Source: Guillardia theta CCMP2712 | Lineage: Eukaryota; Cryptophyceae; Pyrenomonadales; Geminigeraceae | Direction of reading: 5' to 3' | Length of the DNA: 64,000 nucleotides | Assembly (NCBI RefSeq): GCF_000315625.1 | Contig: NW_005434645.1 | Coordinates: forward strand, 581,033-645,032 | Shown here: positions 33,249 through 45,200 of the stretch, one piece after another | How the letters are laid out: each line of letters opens with the position of its first letter | Numbering within the stretch: position 1 is the stretch's first letter | Position numbers and translations under genes: made by a program | The notes under the pieces: generated by a model | Databases searched by the model: none | What the model was told of the DNA's origin: nothing | What the model saw: only the letters and a program-made list of their open reading frames with translations

Positions 33249-36071
33249 ATGGCCATCGTGAGGAGACACAATTTGCAGCTGCTCTTCGTTGCTGTAGTGT
33301 TGCAGGTACAAATGATGGGTGTTGAGAGTCAGTCGTCTTGTACAAGCTCGTCTTGCAACCCAATGACCTTACCCTGCGGGAAAAATTTGAGGATATTAAC
33401 TCATTACTCTGCTCCATTCGTCATGTTTGATGCTAGTGAGTACTGTCAATGTTTGGAAGCAGAGTTAAAAGGTTTTTTTCAGCACTTTGCAACAAACAAA
33501 AATGCCCCCCTATTGCATTTGGATGCTCAGAGGCAAATCTCAGCTCATGCAAGAATGGTGGACTGACATATTATTTTGTATGTTCTGTGAACAGAGATGT
33601 TGTATTAAACCTGACATTACGTTCAGGTCAATCGATATTTGAAAGAACAGTTGAACACACAGTGCCAAGTAAGCTGTGCAGAAGATGCCATCGTTCTGAG
33701 AAACTGAACTCTCTTCTCAGGAACTCAAACTTTCCAACTCGACTTTCGAGTGGTACATCGCGTCAACGGATATGTGACAAGTAATCGAAACCAGCGCACA
33801 ACCTAACGGAGCTATGCAGTTCCTCTGATAACCTCATCGTCAACATTTTGTGTGATGGACGTTTCAACTTTACAAGTGAGACGCCGCCGCTTCAGAATGG
33901 AACGGTTAGGAAAAATGCATCAGTGCATTAGCATTAGAGTTCATGTAACCCAGTGCACTACAGTGCCCCTCCGCCCTACTAGGAAATCCAGGATATTATA
34001 AAGGACCTAGCCCATTGTCTACATGTACTAGCATTGACGACAGTAATTCTTTTCTCTGCTCGCCGTTTTCCTCTCTTGACTCACTTATTAACAGAATCTT
34101 GTGTCAGTCCTGGGCCGGATATGGCAAGTGTCAACTCTCAAATATGCCCAGCCAAGGCATTAGCTGACAAAGATATTTCTTTTAGATCATCGGATCCGTT
34201 CAAATCACTCTCAACCGATTGGCTCTACTGCAGTTCTCTTCACCGTAAGTCCTCGCTGTAGTACCAGAAAACGATAAAACGATTGTGAGATGCGCACAGA
34301 TACGCTACGATACAGCAGGCACTTGTGACCAAACAGAGTGTCCCGATTTACGTCTTCAGAGACATCGGCACCAACATGTACAACATATTTGGTCCCTTCG
34401 ACGTGTTTTTGTGGATTGGTATTGTTGTCGAATGCTGCATTATTTGGATTCTATTCTTAATCATCGAAGTAAGTCCTGCCGTTCTCCTGTCGCTCTTTCT
34501 GAGAGCTTTTGGCTAGGCGCCTGTGAATCACGGCATTGCCAAAGGATTAAACTCATTTCCAGACACGTTTTACTGGGTCTTTACGACCTTGGTAGGGGGT
34601 CCAGACAAGGCGCCTGAAACAACAGGAGGAAAATGGATATTCTGCGCTCATACCCTGTTTTCGATCATCATCGCAGCTACTTACACAGGAGCTGTAGCCG
34701 CGTTCTTGACATCTTCTGCTGGAGCAGCACAACTGAACGACTTTTCGAGCCTTGAGAGTGGAGCGTTCACGACAGTTGTGGTGGGGCCAGCATGCCCAGA
34801 CACGGCATCGTGGTCAGCCAATTGGCGAGGGACGTACAACGGGGGAAATAGCAAATACTCCTGCAGCTCAACAGGGAGCGTACAGGTGAGAGATAGGTGA
34901 GAATGTAACTTCCTTCCTTGATCGTCTGTGCAGTTCGAATACTTGCAACTGTTGCAGAGGTCTTCCAGCTCCATCAGCTTCTCCATTTTCACCACGTCGG
35001 GGCTGTTCTCCAAGTATGCCAATGGGCAGACCTTGATGTACAGCAAGACGGTGGATCCCTGCTCTGTCAAGGGTACAATCACGTTGAGATTCTTTCGTGC
35101 TGCTGACTCCACGCTGTGCAGATGCTCAGTTGGGAGCCTTTGACATGGTCATGTGCGGGATCAATGGGTCTGCTGGACCAGATTCCATGTTCGCCAATGG
35201 CCCATCTGTGGTATATGAGCTGACAAGGAGGTTCAAAGAAACTGGAAGGTGAAGTAACAGCCTCAACCTCTTCTGACGAACTCACATCAACCTTACCATC
35301 AGCTGTCTTTTGGCAACCAAAGGTTCGCAGTTCAATCCAAGCGGTCTTGGAATTGGCTTCCCATTCAATGGAGAACTTCAGATACCGTGAGATGGAACTA
35401 TTACAACAAGATCTGAGTGACGCAAGGCTTTACAGGTTCTCTGTAGCGGTGCTGAACGCCTCTTCGAATGGACTGGTAGAGAATCTCATGGCCGAATTCA
35501 AAGTCAGGAATGTTGATAATCCATGCGTATATGTGGATCCTGGAAAGGGAAAGACTCTTACCTTGCCCGAGATGTCTGGATTGTTCGTGATTACTTTTGC
35601 TGGATTTCTAGTCGCATTTCTCCAGGCAATCTTCGAGCGATACTTCTATGACAAGGAGTTGAAACAGGAGCAAGAAAGGATGGAGTTGGAGAATGCTGAG
35701 ATGGATGTCGTTGAAGAGTGTGAGGTTGAAGCATCGGAAGCACCCGCATCTCAAGCTTCAGAAGATAGCGATCTGACAGTAGAGAAGATGCATCATGAAG
35801 AGCACAACTTAGATTATGGTGAGGTCAACGAATACCTAGACGATGTGAGTGTCTCAGAATTTTTCGAAACATGTTTTGATTCTGTTTTGAACAGTTGATC
35901 CAGCAGACTAACAGAATTAAGGCTTTGGCTCAGAAAGTGGTTGAACAACGAGAAAGAGACAAAAACGAAGCAAAGAACACAACAGAAAACGAGCCTCAAG
36001 CAAATGGCCACAAGACAATGGACTGGGCTGGGTCTATAGCAAATGTTTTCTCTAGAACAACAGATAGTTAA
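33249..36071 (+). CDS. Ionotropic glutamate receptor-like ligand-gated channel
   Basis: A multi-exon gene. The start MAIVRRHNLQLLFVAVVLQV is a signal peptide. The ligand-binding S1 lobe is spread over small exons, with GGLTYYF near 33555 and IIGSVQITLNRLALLQFSSP near 34187, which matches the receptor 'GG-x-T-x-x-R-x-x-x-F-x-x-P' block. After VTKQSVPIYVF comes TM1 (FDVFLWIGIVVECCIIW), then the pore exon with TFYWVFTTLVGG and TM3 ending AATYTGAVAAFLTSS, the counterpart of SYTANLAAFLT. S2 continues (SGLFSKYANG, FDMVMCGINGS). TM4 is GLFVITFAGFLVAFLQAIFE near 35573. A cytosolic acidic and coiled-coil tail has its last exon at about 35897-36071. Expected to be a plasma-membrane cation channel gated by an amino acid; ligand and selectivity are unknown. 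It converges on the fasciclin gene with 17 bases between stops. Confidence 0.85.
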
Positions 36072-36088
36072 TGATTGGCTTATTGTTA

Positions 36089-36913
36089 TCAAACGCCTTC
36101 AGTTTCCTCTTTGAAACAAGCTCTTGACAGCTCCAGCGCTGATGGCAGGATGATTTTATCGATCTTGTAGACTATTCCATTTTTCATTCTCTTGAACTTC
36201 AACCCTTCTTGACTGACTCCTATGGAAACGATGAGCAGCAAGTCCTCAAAAAACTTCACGATCACTCACCCAGTCTTCCAAATACGTCCTCCAATCGTAT
36301 TTTCTGTCCAGCAATAGAAGTGACCTTCAATCTGGAGTCAGGATGTTGATGGCATTGTCATACTGCTCACTTCCTCTCGTTGCGCGAGATCGTCAGGATC
36401 ATGAAGATCGTCACACACGTGCGATAGAACGAAGGAAACCCAACCATCAAACCCTGAGAACCCTGTTTGATTTCGACGTGCCACCATTCTCTCAACACCC
36501 CGACAAGCCATTGCAGAATCTTTGGGTGCAAAGATCGTCACATTTTCGCCACTTTCTATCATCTACAAAAGCATCATCAGCGTAACATTGCTCTGTGTGT
36601 TATCAAGTACCAGCCGTGCGGAGACAGCTTCCATTCCGTAAGCTTCCACATTGTTGAACAGGTCAGAAAGACAGGCGTCGAAGAGAGAAAGCTCCGGGTC
36701 CTTGCGGATAGCATCTCGAACATCTTGAGGAGGGTCCAGCATCGCATCGCTCACATCCCAGTCCAGCGGGGTCACCCCATTACAATTGAGGAGAGCAGAA
36801 AACGCGCCCACCGCCGCTGCGACCCAAGTGAAGAACAAGTTGTGGGGGTCCCACAGATATGCCGGAATAGCAAGGAAGAGAGATCCGGCCACGACCTTCC
36901 AGAAAAGCCGCAT
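36089..36913 (-). CDS. Fasciclin (FAS1) domain protein with N-terminal membrane anchor
   Basis: The start MRLFWKVVAGSLFLAIPAYL plus a second hydrophobic segment (FFTWVAAAVGAFSALL) makes a signal anchor or a pair of membrane helices. The FAS1 domain begins near LSLFDACLSDLFNNVEAYG. A 48-base intron is skipped (donor after VSARL) to reach MIESGENVTIFAPKDSAM, the conserved FAS1 H1-like 'T-x-F-A-P-x-D-x-A' box. A further exon gives SRLKVTSIAGQKIRLEDVFG. The last one gives NGIVYKIDKIILP, the closing strand of the domain, ending at 36089. About 230 residues with one FAS1 copy. The domain is used in cell adhesion and extracellular matrix. Overlapping plus-strand frames here are shadows. Confidence 0.8.
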
Positions 36914-36917
36914 GCGG

Positions 36918-37140
36918 CCCTGATACAGGCTATGCTTGCTCAGCTGATACAGGCTATGCTTCCTCAGCTGATACAGGCTATGATTGCTCAGCTGATACAG
37001 GCTATGATTGCTCGGCCCTTATACAGTCTATGCTTGCTCGGCCCTTATACAGTCTATGCTTGCTCGGCCCTTATACAGGCTATGCTTGCTCGGCCCTTAT
37101 ACAGGCTATGCTTGCTCAGCCTTGATACAGTTTGTGCTGC
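36918..37140. repeat. 24-26 base minisatellite, about 8.5 copies
   Basis: Copies fall in two blocks: four units of CTGATACAGGCTATGCTTGC-TCAG type (24 bases), then four of CCCTTATACAGTCTATGCTT-GCTCGG type (26 bases) and a partial unit. It begins within ten bases of the fasciclin start codon, in that gene's 5' flank. It keeps open frames on both strands, but these have no protein-like features. Confidence 0.9.
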
Positions 37141-37669
37141 AACCCTCTCTTGGCATTCAGTCCTGCGAGAACAGTCAAAATTATACTAGATAAGATTCGT
37201 ACTGAAAAAATTCGAGTAAGCAACCGTACACTCTCTTATCACTCTTCGACATCTCAAGATTTCTTATGGAAATCTGTAATTGCACCTATTTCGTTCATCT
37301 TGACCATGCCCTTAGCAGGTTAAAGCCAATGCGCTGAATATCATCATCCCTTGCAAGAACGCACCAAATCAAACAAAATCATTGTCTGCTTCCACTTCTG
37401 CTTTCAAACATCCCGATCGGACTTTCATATCGCAATGCTTCCTATTGAGAGTTCTACTTGACTTACACCATGATATGTGATCTTGCTACCAACATCAATT
37501 CCGCGCCGCTGGAATGGCCAGCAACTTTTCTCGAACAAGTTTGTCAATGCCAACAGCTTTGATGTTACCTACAGCTCACTCGCCTTCAGTCTTGTTTCTA
37601 CCCATCCAACTTCACGGTTTCCTCTTGCATTTCTTCTCCGTCCTTCATACCGCTCCGGTTGAAGGCACC
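37141..37669. other. Intergenic stretch, nothing recognised
   Basis: AT-moderate DNA upstream of the fasciclin gene. I saw no coding pattern, RNA gene or repeat. Confidence 0.4.
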
Positions 37670-38300
37670 ATCAGTGCGCTGCGCAGGTAGCACTGCCCCC
37701 CCGGGCGCCCGGCGCCCGGGCCTTCTGAGCCTGCCAGTGGGGGGCCGGGGGGGGGGTTGCTCTCGGATGATGAGCGGGTGAGTCGGCCCGGGCCGCCCGG
37801 CTGAGTGCCACCGGGGCTCGCCGGGAACGGAACTGCTTGTAAGCCTTTCGCCCCCCGGGCCGAGCTCCGGAACTTCCGGCCGAACCGGGCCTATCACCGA
37901 GTCTCCGGGCGGCCCGGGCCGGCCCCGGTCGCATCACCGTGAGAGTCCGATTGTACAAGTGGGTTAAGTTAGACTCAGTCCGCCGGGGCGGCCAGGCTCC
38001 TCACTGGTCACTGTGCTCCTCCGAATCCGCCGGCTTGTCATGACTCAGTGAGTGCCAACTCAACCACACGGTTGAACGGCCGGGCCGGGCGGTTCAAGTC
38101 CGACGGTTCCCGCAGGAAGAATGATGGCCGACCGGAAGATTGTTCTGGTTCAAGTGGCCACCGAAGATGTTATAAAGGAGGAGTCACCACCACCCCACCA
38201 CCCCACCCAATAAATATCCACCCTGTTTTTTACTACCCCACCCACCTGAAAACCTTCCAAATAACCCTACCTCCCGAAGAAATCGAGTCCATACAACAGC
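37670..38300. repeat. Composite intergenic repeat (copy E)
   Basis: A GC-rich island (about 37685-37935, again 37980-38110) has GGGCGCCCGGCGCCCGGGCC-like words and TGACTCAGTGAGTG at 38040. It is followed by a CCCCACCACCCCACCC / ACCCTACC segment at about 38190-38275. That segment is the reverse complement of the GGGTAGGG module seen elsewhere. The plastid DUF1279-like gene starts 44 bases further on. Confidence 0.65.
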
Positions 38301-38343
38301 GTTTCTGAGACCAGTACCCCCCCCTCCTGCGGTAAAGAGCATC

Positions 38344-39171
38344 ATGCTCGTTGTAGCCCTTGCGCTCCTTCCCTGTGCCATGGCCTTTGCCCCAGCGCCC
38401 CTATCGTCAACCTCTGTCTCAGCTCTCTCAGCTCTCTCTCCGCTCTCTCACAGCCTCTCCTCCCCCATCAGCCGGGGTCATGTTTCCCTCCGCTCCCCAT
38501 CTCGTCGCATGGCTGGGTTGACATGGGGCAAGGTAAAGCTTGCATGCACAGAAGGCAGCGGTGACAAGGAGCTGCAGATGAAGGTGGACAATGCAGCAGA
38601 AGAGAAAGTCCAGGAGACTGTGAAGGAGTTGAAAACAGAGGAGGTCAAGGAGGAGAAAAAGGAGAATCTCATGACCAAGGTCAAGGATGCTGGTGTAGCC
38701 GGACTTGTTGCGTACGCGATCTGGGAATTCATGTAAGTTCTTGTTTGCAAACATTTTCTTGTTCATGTTGGAATGTGTTCATCGGAATTGCTATTGGTTC
38801 TTCTTTTCGGCTGCCAGTTGACATTTTTCCTTAGCTTCTGGGCGATCAGTGTTCCAACAGCTATCTTTGCTTACCATCAAACTACCGGAGAGTGGCCCTC
38901 CTTTGACAACCCTGAGTCAACTGCCAAGGTGACATGACCTAACAGCTCCCACTTTCATATCTTACGCTCCTCCCCAGGTCTCTGCTGTCATCTTCGGCTT
39001 CCTCAACGTGGCTCGTGCGCTTGTTCCTGTTCGCATCGCCATCACTCTAGCTACCGCTCCTTTCGGTGAGTGCTCCCGATGAGGTTCCATGGCATGCGTC
39101 TCCTGACCTCCAACGCAGTTGACAAGTACATTATCAAACCTTTCAACTTGGGAAAGAAGGAGGAGAACTAG
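38344..39171 (+). CDS. Plastid-targeted DUF1279/FAM210-like membrane protein
   Basis: Four exons fit in frame: 38344-38732, 38835-38928, 38978-39065 and 39119-39171, about 207 residues. MLVVALALLPCAMAFAPAPL is a signal peptide ending in an AFAP motif, the hallmark of import into a complex red plastid. A Ser-rich transit region follows. The mature part has a Lys/Glu-rich helix (about residues 75-115), then the DUF1279-like membrane segment ISVPTAIFAYHQTTGEWPSF. Two further conserved blocks are FLNVARALVPVRIAITLATA and DKYIIKPFNLGKKEEN. Family members sit in organelle membranes and their biochemical role is unknown. The next gene converges 94 bases downstream. Confidence 0.85.
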
Positions 39172-39265
39172 GCTGTACAAGTAAATGAGAATTATTTATT
39201 CACATCGGGGAGTTGGAGCCTTGTAATCACAGGGCAAAGGATGGTAGGATAAGCATCAGCTCGCA

Positions 39266-42200
39266 TCATTGGACATCGATGTTGTCGAGATGAACTTCAA
39301 TCAGCTTCCCCCCGTCTAGCTCCACAACAACTCGCTCCGGGTCTTGCGACGAGGGAGCCATGAGGTATCCTTGCAGCCCGTTGTAAGAGAACGACTTGAG
39401 TCCTTTGAGCTTCACCCATGCTCTTGTATGAAACCCTGGCATGTTCGGGAGGTCCAACAGCGTCAGCTTGTCCAGGTTGTAGCTCACCGTCTCGCCACCG
39501 CAGCCCTCGTAGACTTCGAAGAGCGTGACCATAACATGCTTCATGAAGCTGTCATCCTCTCGTACAATGATTCCCTTGCGACCATACAGGTCCTCAACGA
39601 CTCTGTGCAGGGCAAACTTCGGTAGAAGGAAGCTGAGATTGTCATATCGTACACTCACTCGGCGATCGCTGTTGTTGAGGTGTATCACAACTCGATCAGG
39701 GTCAACAGGGTCCACGTCCTCAACAGTGCCAGTCAGGTTGTTCATTGATACATCCGCCAGCTTGTTCTTGGCTCCAAGAATCACTCTGCCACCTCGCTCC
39801 CATCCCCTTCTCATCACCACTTCCAGCTTTGCGAAGCGAACAGCTCCAAGCTTTCTGTCACTCTCCCACCTGACCAGAGCCCTGCCGGGATCCGACTCCA
39901 AGGTCCTGATGATGGTGCCTACCTGCTCTTCTCGCGTGCCATTGACTCCTCTAGCTCGCACTCGCATGCCAGGACGGAGCCCGGGAGGAAGCTGATAGTC
40001 GAGGTTGTGGTACCGCACTTCCATGTCTGATCCGTCGGCTAGCTTCACTACCACCCACTCCGGGTCTGACGGATTGGCTTCAACCACTCGAGCGTGCGCG
40101 CCGTTGAAGACGGACGCGTTCTTGAGTTGCCTGATCACCACCATTCGCCCGGGTTCAAGCCCCTCAGGCAGCATGAACTCTATCGCATCTGCCAGCCGCT
40201 CCCTGCTGCACACCAGCTCTTCTCGGTTGTCAAACTTGATTCTAGCCGTGTTTGTATGGTCGTCGTAAACAATCGTCCCTGTCTTCTCCTGCTCTCCGGG
40301 GCCCTGCGCCTTGCTCCTGCAGCGACTGGTCCTTTGGATGGTTTGACGCACGTCCTGCGCCTCGACTATCGCCCTCTTGTTCCACTCCATGCACGCCTTC
40401 CACTCCGCCACTCTCTGCTGCTGCTTCGCTCCCTGCTCCTCTGCCCAGCTCCCTGGAAGGATCTCCGAGGTCCGACGAGGCGCATCCTGCTGTGCTAGGG
40501 CTCTTTCTTGAAGGACGCTTAAGAGTAGCTCATGGAGGGAGAGCGTGTCCGGATGTGAAGGGCCGAGAGTCTTCTCGAAGACTGTCAGCGCCTGCCACAG
40601 CAGGTCCTTGCTCTCCTCCATCTCCCGCCTCGCTACCTTGACCTCTCCTATGCATCGCAACATCTGCGCGGTGCCAAGAGAGTCTTTGCCGGATTTAGAC
40701 ACGTTGTGCTGCAGGACAGACTGGAACTCTTGTAGAGCGAGGTGAAGGAGTGCCTGCGAGTCGGCGGCAGCTTTCCTGGTGGACATGTCGAAGAAGACAG
40801 CTCCCATGTTACGTCTGATCTGTATGATCTCGTCGTGGTGTGCTCCATAGAACATTCTCATGATGTTGAGAGCCAATTTCAGCTTCGAGAGCGCATGCTC
40901 CAAGTTGTCGAGGTGGTGATAGCAGGCCGCCATGCCCACGAGCGCTCTTGCTGTGTTGGGGTGCCGATCCCCGAACCTCTTGAGGGCATGCTTGAAGGCG
41001 TTGCTGAAGGAGAGCAGAGCTTCCATGCACTTGGAGGAGTCCAGCTTCGACCTGCCCTCGTTCATCATGTCGTTGAGAGCATTGTCCTCTGTGACAACAT
41101 ACTGCGAGATCAAGCGCATGCTCTTGTCTCCACTTGACTGTCCGTCAGGCTGCAGTGTGGGAGATGCGATCTCAAGGTTTCGAGTTACGAGATCTAACAG
41201 TTTGCTTCTCTCACCATTGACATTGCTTGGCTCATCCATGAACTCCTTCCACTTGGCGATCTGCTTGAAAATTCCTTCACTAGTCTCTCCCTCTCCATTC
41301 TTCAGACGGGCGATGGCAAGGTTGTTCAACACCTCAATGCAGCTCTCAACGTCGCGATGCTCCTGAAAGATCTTGAGCGCTTCTTGATACTCAAACATCG
41401 ATGACTGGAGCTGCCCGAGAGCTTCATAGTTCATACCCAACAAGTTGTGCAGCATCCCGACTCGCATGTCTTCTTTCCCTAAGTTGTACTCCACGATTCG
41501 CTTCGACTTGTCGAGCCAGTGGATGGAGTCATAGAACAGGCCGCACCTGTACCTGATCAAACCGACGTTGTAGTAGAGCTCGCCCACTGTACTCGCGTCT
41601 CTGGTCTCGTTCTTGGAGTAGAGGTCCAGGCAGTCTTGCAGCAGCCTCTCACACTCGGAGTACTTCTCTTGCTTCAACCTCATACGTGCAAGGCTCAACA
41701 GGATGAGCACCTCCCATGCTGTATCCTCCTGCTGCATTGCTTTGCACCAATGCAGCGACTGATATGCAAACTTGATGGACAACTCTAGAGAGTTCGTCTG
41801 TTGATGGGCGAGAGACATCTGGTATAGCGTGTCCAGGACGATCAAGTTTTCCTCGTGCATCATTCCGTTGAGAAAGGGGCATGAAATATCTGACACTTTA
41901 AAGTGATATTTGCCGCACGGAATCAGAAGCCCGTCGATTCTGATCTCCTTCTCAAGGGCAGTGAGTTTGATCTCCAGGTCATTCATCGTGATCTTGTTGC
42001 GATTTACATGCATCTCCACAAAGCAGCTCTCACTGTTCCAGTCCTTCATGTCGAACGACTCTGATCGAGTGAGGCTGCGGACGATCTCTAGGGTCCGGCT
42101 GTCGAAGCCTAACACGTTCTCGATGCCTTTCTGCAGCTTTTCAATCATGCTCGGGCTGTCAAGCTTCTGCAGGACTTTGGAGTCGAACTTGAGAGTGAGG

Positions 42201-45200
42201 GACAGGAACTTCTTGTCCGCAAACTTGTGTATGAGGGGTTCGAGGAAGTCTAGAGTGAACTGAAGCCTGCAACAGACGTCAGCTCGTCCTCCTCCACGCC
42301 TCTCTGAAACCTGTTGAGAGCCTCAGCGACCCTCCCGCTCCTCAGGAAACAGACGCCTAGGTAGTGCATCACATGCGAGCTTTCCCTCGTCTCCGACGCG
42401 CTGAGGGTCTGCAGCATCCGCAGGCATCGCTCCAGCAGCGCGCAAGCCTCGTCCGCGTCTCCCTTCCGCAGCAGGATCTCAGCTCTCTTGATCTGAGTGT
42501 GGAGAATCACAGGGTTGGACGCGTCCTTGCTGGAGCTCAGGTGGTTCAGCAGCCGCTCCGTCAACCCGAGAGCCTCGCCGTGATCCTGCAACTCCGACGA
42601 CAGATGCTCGGCACACGCCTCGATGACGTCAAGGTCAAACTCTGACGTGTCACTGACTAGCTGGAGCAGGTTTGAGGTCCAGTATCCCCTCTCCGGCTTG
42701 ACCTTAATTCTCCTCCCCTTCCTCTCCATGCAAGCAGCTCCCAGGTGGCTGAGAGCCTTCCGGGCATCCAGCTGGACCTGGGGCAGGAGAACTCGCAGGC
42801 AGTGCAGCACGAGGGGATGAAAGGCGACGGTCTGACGGTCTTGCATGGCAGCGAAGCCATGCTGCACAACGAGGTTCATTCTGCTGCGAGATCGGAGCTC
42901 CGGAGGAATCATGTCCATGTGGATGCGGTAGGGCCCCAGGTGCACACACAAGGCGAGGAAGTCAGGCATGAGCTTGTCCTGCAACTTCATCTCGCTCATG
43001 GCGTACCCAACGTGTGGCAGGAGGAGGTTGACGGCCTTGAGGTCCTGCGCCTCCAGCTCGTACATGTCGGGGGAGACTTGTGCCTCGACGCGCTTGAAGA
43101 GGCTGATCTTCTGAAGGTACCAAGACATGGGCACCCCAAGAATCCTGATACACGAGGACGCCAAGGCGAGGACGAGGGGGATGCGGTCAGCTGCTGAATC
43201 AAGAGCTTGACGTCAGCTGGGTTTTCGTCGCTGGCTTGATGGATGACAAGCTCTCGAGACTCGTCGTCAGTCATGAGGTCGAGGACCAGCAGGTTTTGAG
43301 AGGGAGCTGCTATGTCAAGTGGTCTGGTGGAAGAGACGACGGTGATGCCTGCCTGGCTTTGCGCGGGGATTCGAAACTCGTCAAACAGCCTGCGGTCTTG
43401 CAGGTCGTCCAAGACCACCAGCCATCCGTCGTTGGCCTCCAGCCACATGCGGAACCTCGCGGTCAAAGTTTGAAACGACCCCTTGGCGCCGACATGAATC
43501 TGAAGGTGCTGAGCGATGTCAAGCAGCGAGTGATACGCCTCCTTGTACGTCTTGGCTCGCAACCAAAAGACTGCCTTGACCTTGTTGCGGCGTATGAGCT
43601 CGTAGGAGAGGTGGCTCAGAGCTGAAGTCTTCCCGCAGCCGTCAGGTCCGCTCACCAAGATCAGCGAGTTTGACTGAGTCTGGATGCGAGCGAGGCAGTG
43701 TCTCAGCAAGTCTTGCCGATGCTTCGTCATCGCAGGCACCATCACGCTCCTCGCCACGTGGTGCTGAGATCCGGTGTAAGCCAGGAGCGGCAGCCCGCAC
43801 ATGTAGGGGAGGTTGTAGGCCTGATACAAGGCTGCCAAGTCCTCCTGCCCGTAATCGAGGTCGACGTTCTCAGACTCTTTCATCCAGAAGAAGAACTTGC
43901 TGGAGATGGACCAATGATCTAGATGCACGCTGCTGAAGCTCTCCTTGTTATCAACGCTCATCTTAAGTCTGTGTAGCATGTCCACAAGTTCGATCCCCTG
44001 CATCTCAAGCAAGGAGGAGAACGTCGGCAGGAAACAACATTCTTCTATGTCCTCCGTGGTACATCTCAACAGCAGGGTATTACTTACAGCGACTGAGCTT
44101 GCTTTCAAGTTGGAATATTCAAACTCCCGGGATGCTCCAAACAAGAAGCAGAGGGTTGGAGATGCGAAGAATCCGTTCTTGCTGGCTACTTCTTGCAGCA
44201 GCCATTCCACAGGCAGACAGGAGTCTTGGATGCTGCGGTAGCCTTCAAAGTTCAGCCTGTTGGCGAGCATGCCTTGCAAGTCGCTGTCGTGGGGCACGAG
44301 GAACACAGACTCGTTCACTTTCATCATGTTTCCAACCAAGAGGAGCAAACGAGCTCCTGTATGCTCCGTGTTGAAGTTCAGGTACTCTCGTAGAGCCTGC
44401 TCGCTGTCGTACTTGCTCGGGTTCACAAGCAAGCTTGTCTTCCACATGAGCGCTTCCAGCACTTCACACGCTCTTCTCCCTCTTGACACAAACTCACTCT
44501 CTATCGTGTCGAAAACGACCACCATTGCAGAATTTTTGCGCTGTTGCATTGCATGCTTTTCGACTTCCTTGAGTGGGAATGAAATTCCTTGCAGCATGTG
44601 ACATTCTTCGTTGAGAAACTTGCCCTCAACGAGCTCGAGCAGCTTGCTCAGAGCTGCTAGTGTCAGGCAGGGGCTGCAACTCTTGTCCAGCTGCTGTAGA
44701 CTCTTACCCTCCAAGTCAGAGCACTTGGGCTGACGGACACAGCTTCTATGCAACTCCCATGGCTGTTTCCACTTCCATGCCGAGCCCTTGATCTCACACA
44801 AGGATGAACTTGTCAAGTGCTTCTCCATCCTCGCCATCTTCTCTTGCATGGAGGCAAACTTGGGTATCGCTCCCATCTTGGAGGCCTTCAAGCTCGTCGT
44901 GATGACATGCAGGCACGTGGCAGAGAAGTGCCGTTGAAAGCGATGCCGAGCGAAGGGTTCGTCGAAGAGGAGGTAGATGACGGTGAAAGTGAAGTTATTC
45001 AGGTTCTTGTCTCGGGGCCTGTTTGAGTGCATGATCCACACCTCCATCATCGTCTTGGGCTCTGAGGAGCGAAGCGGCCAAGGAAACTCCACAACCGCGT
45101 AAGTCTGCATGGAGGAAGAGTCGTCGACCAGCAGCTTCTGCAGAAAGTCTCTGCTCTCCGTCTCTCTGTTGGAAGCAAACCCTGCGTTCCAGTGCGCAAG

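Noticed and set aside
36467-37189. 240-codon plus-strand frame ending in repeated LIQAMLAQ
   Set aside because: It overlaps the fasciclin exons on the other strand and runs into the 24-26 base minisatellite; the repeat protein is an artefact.
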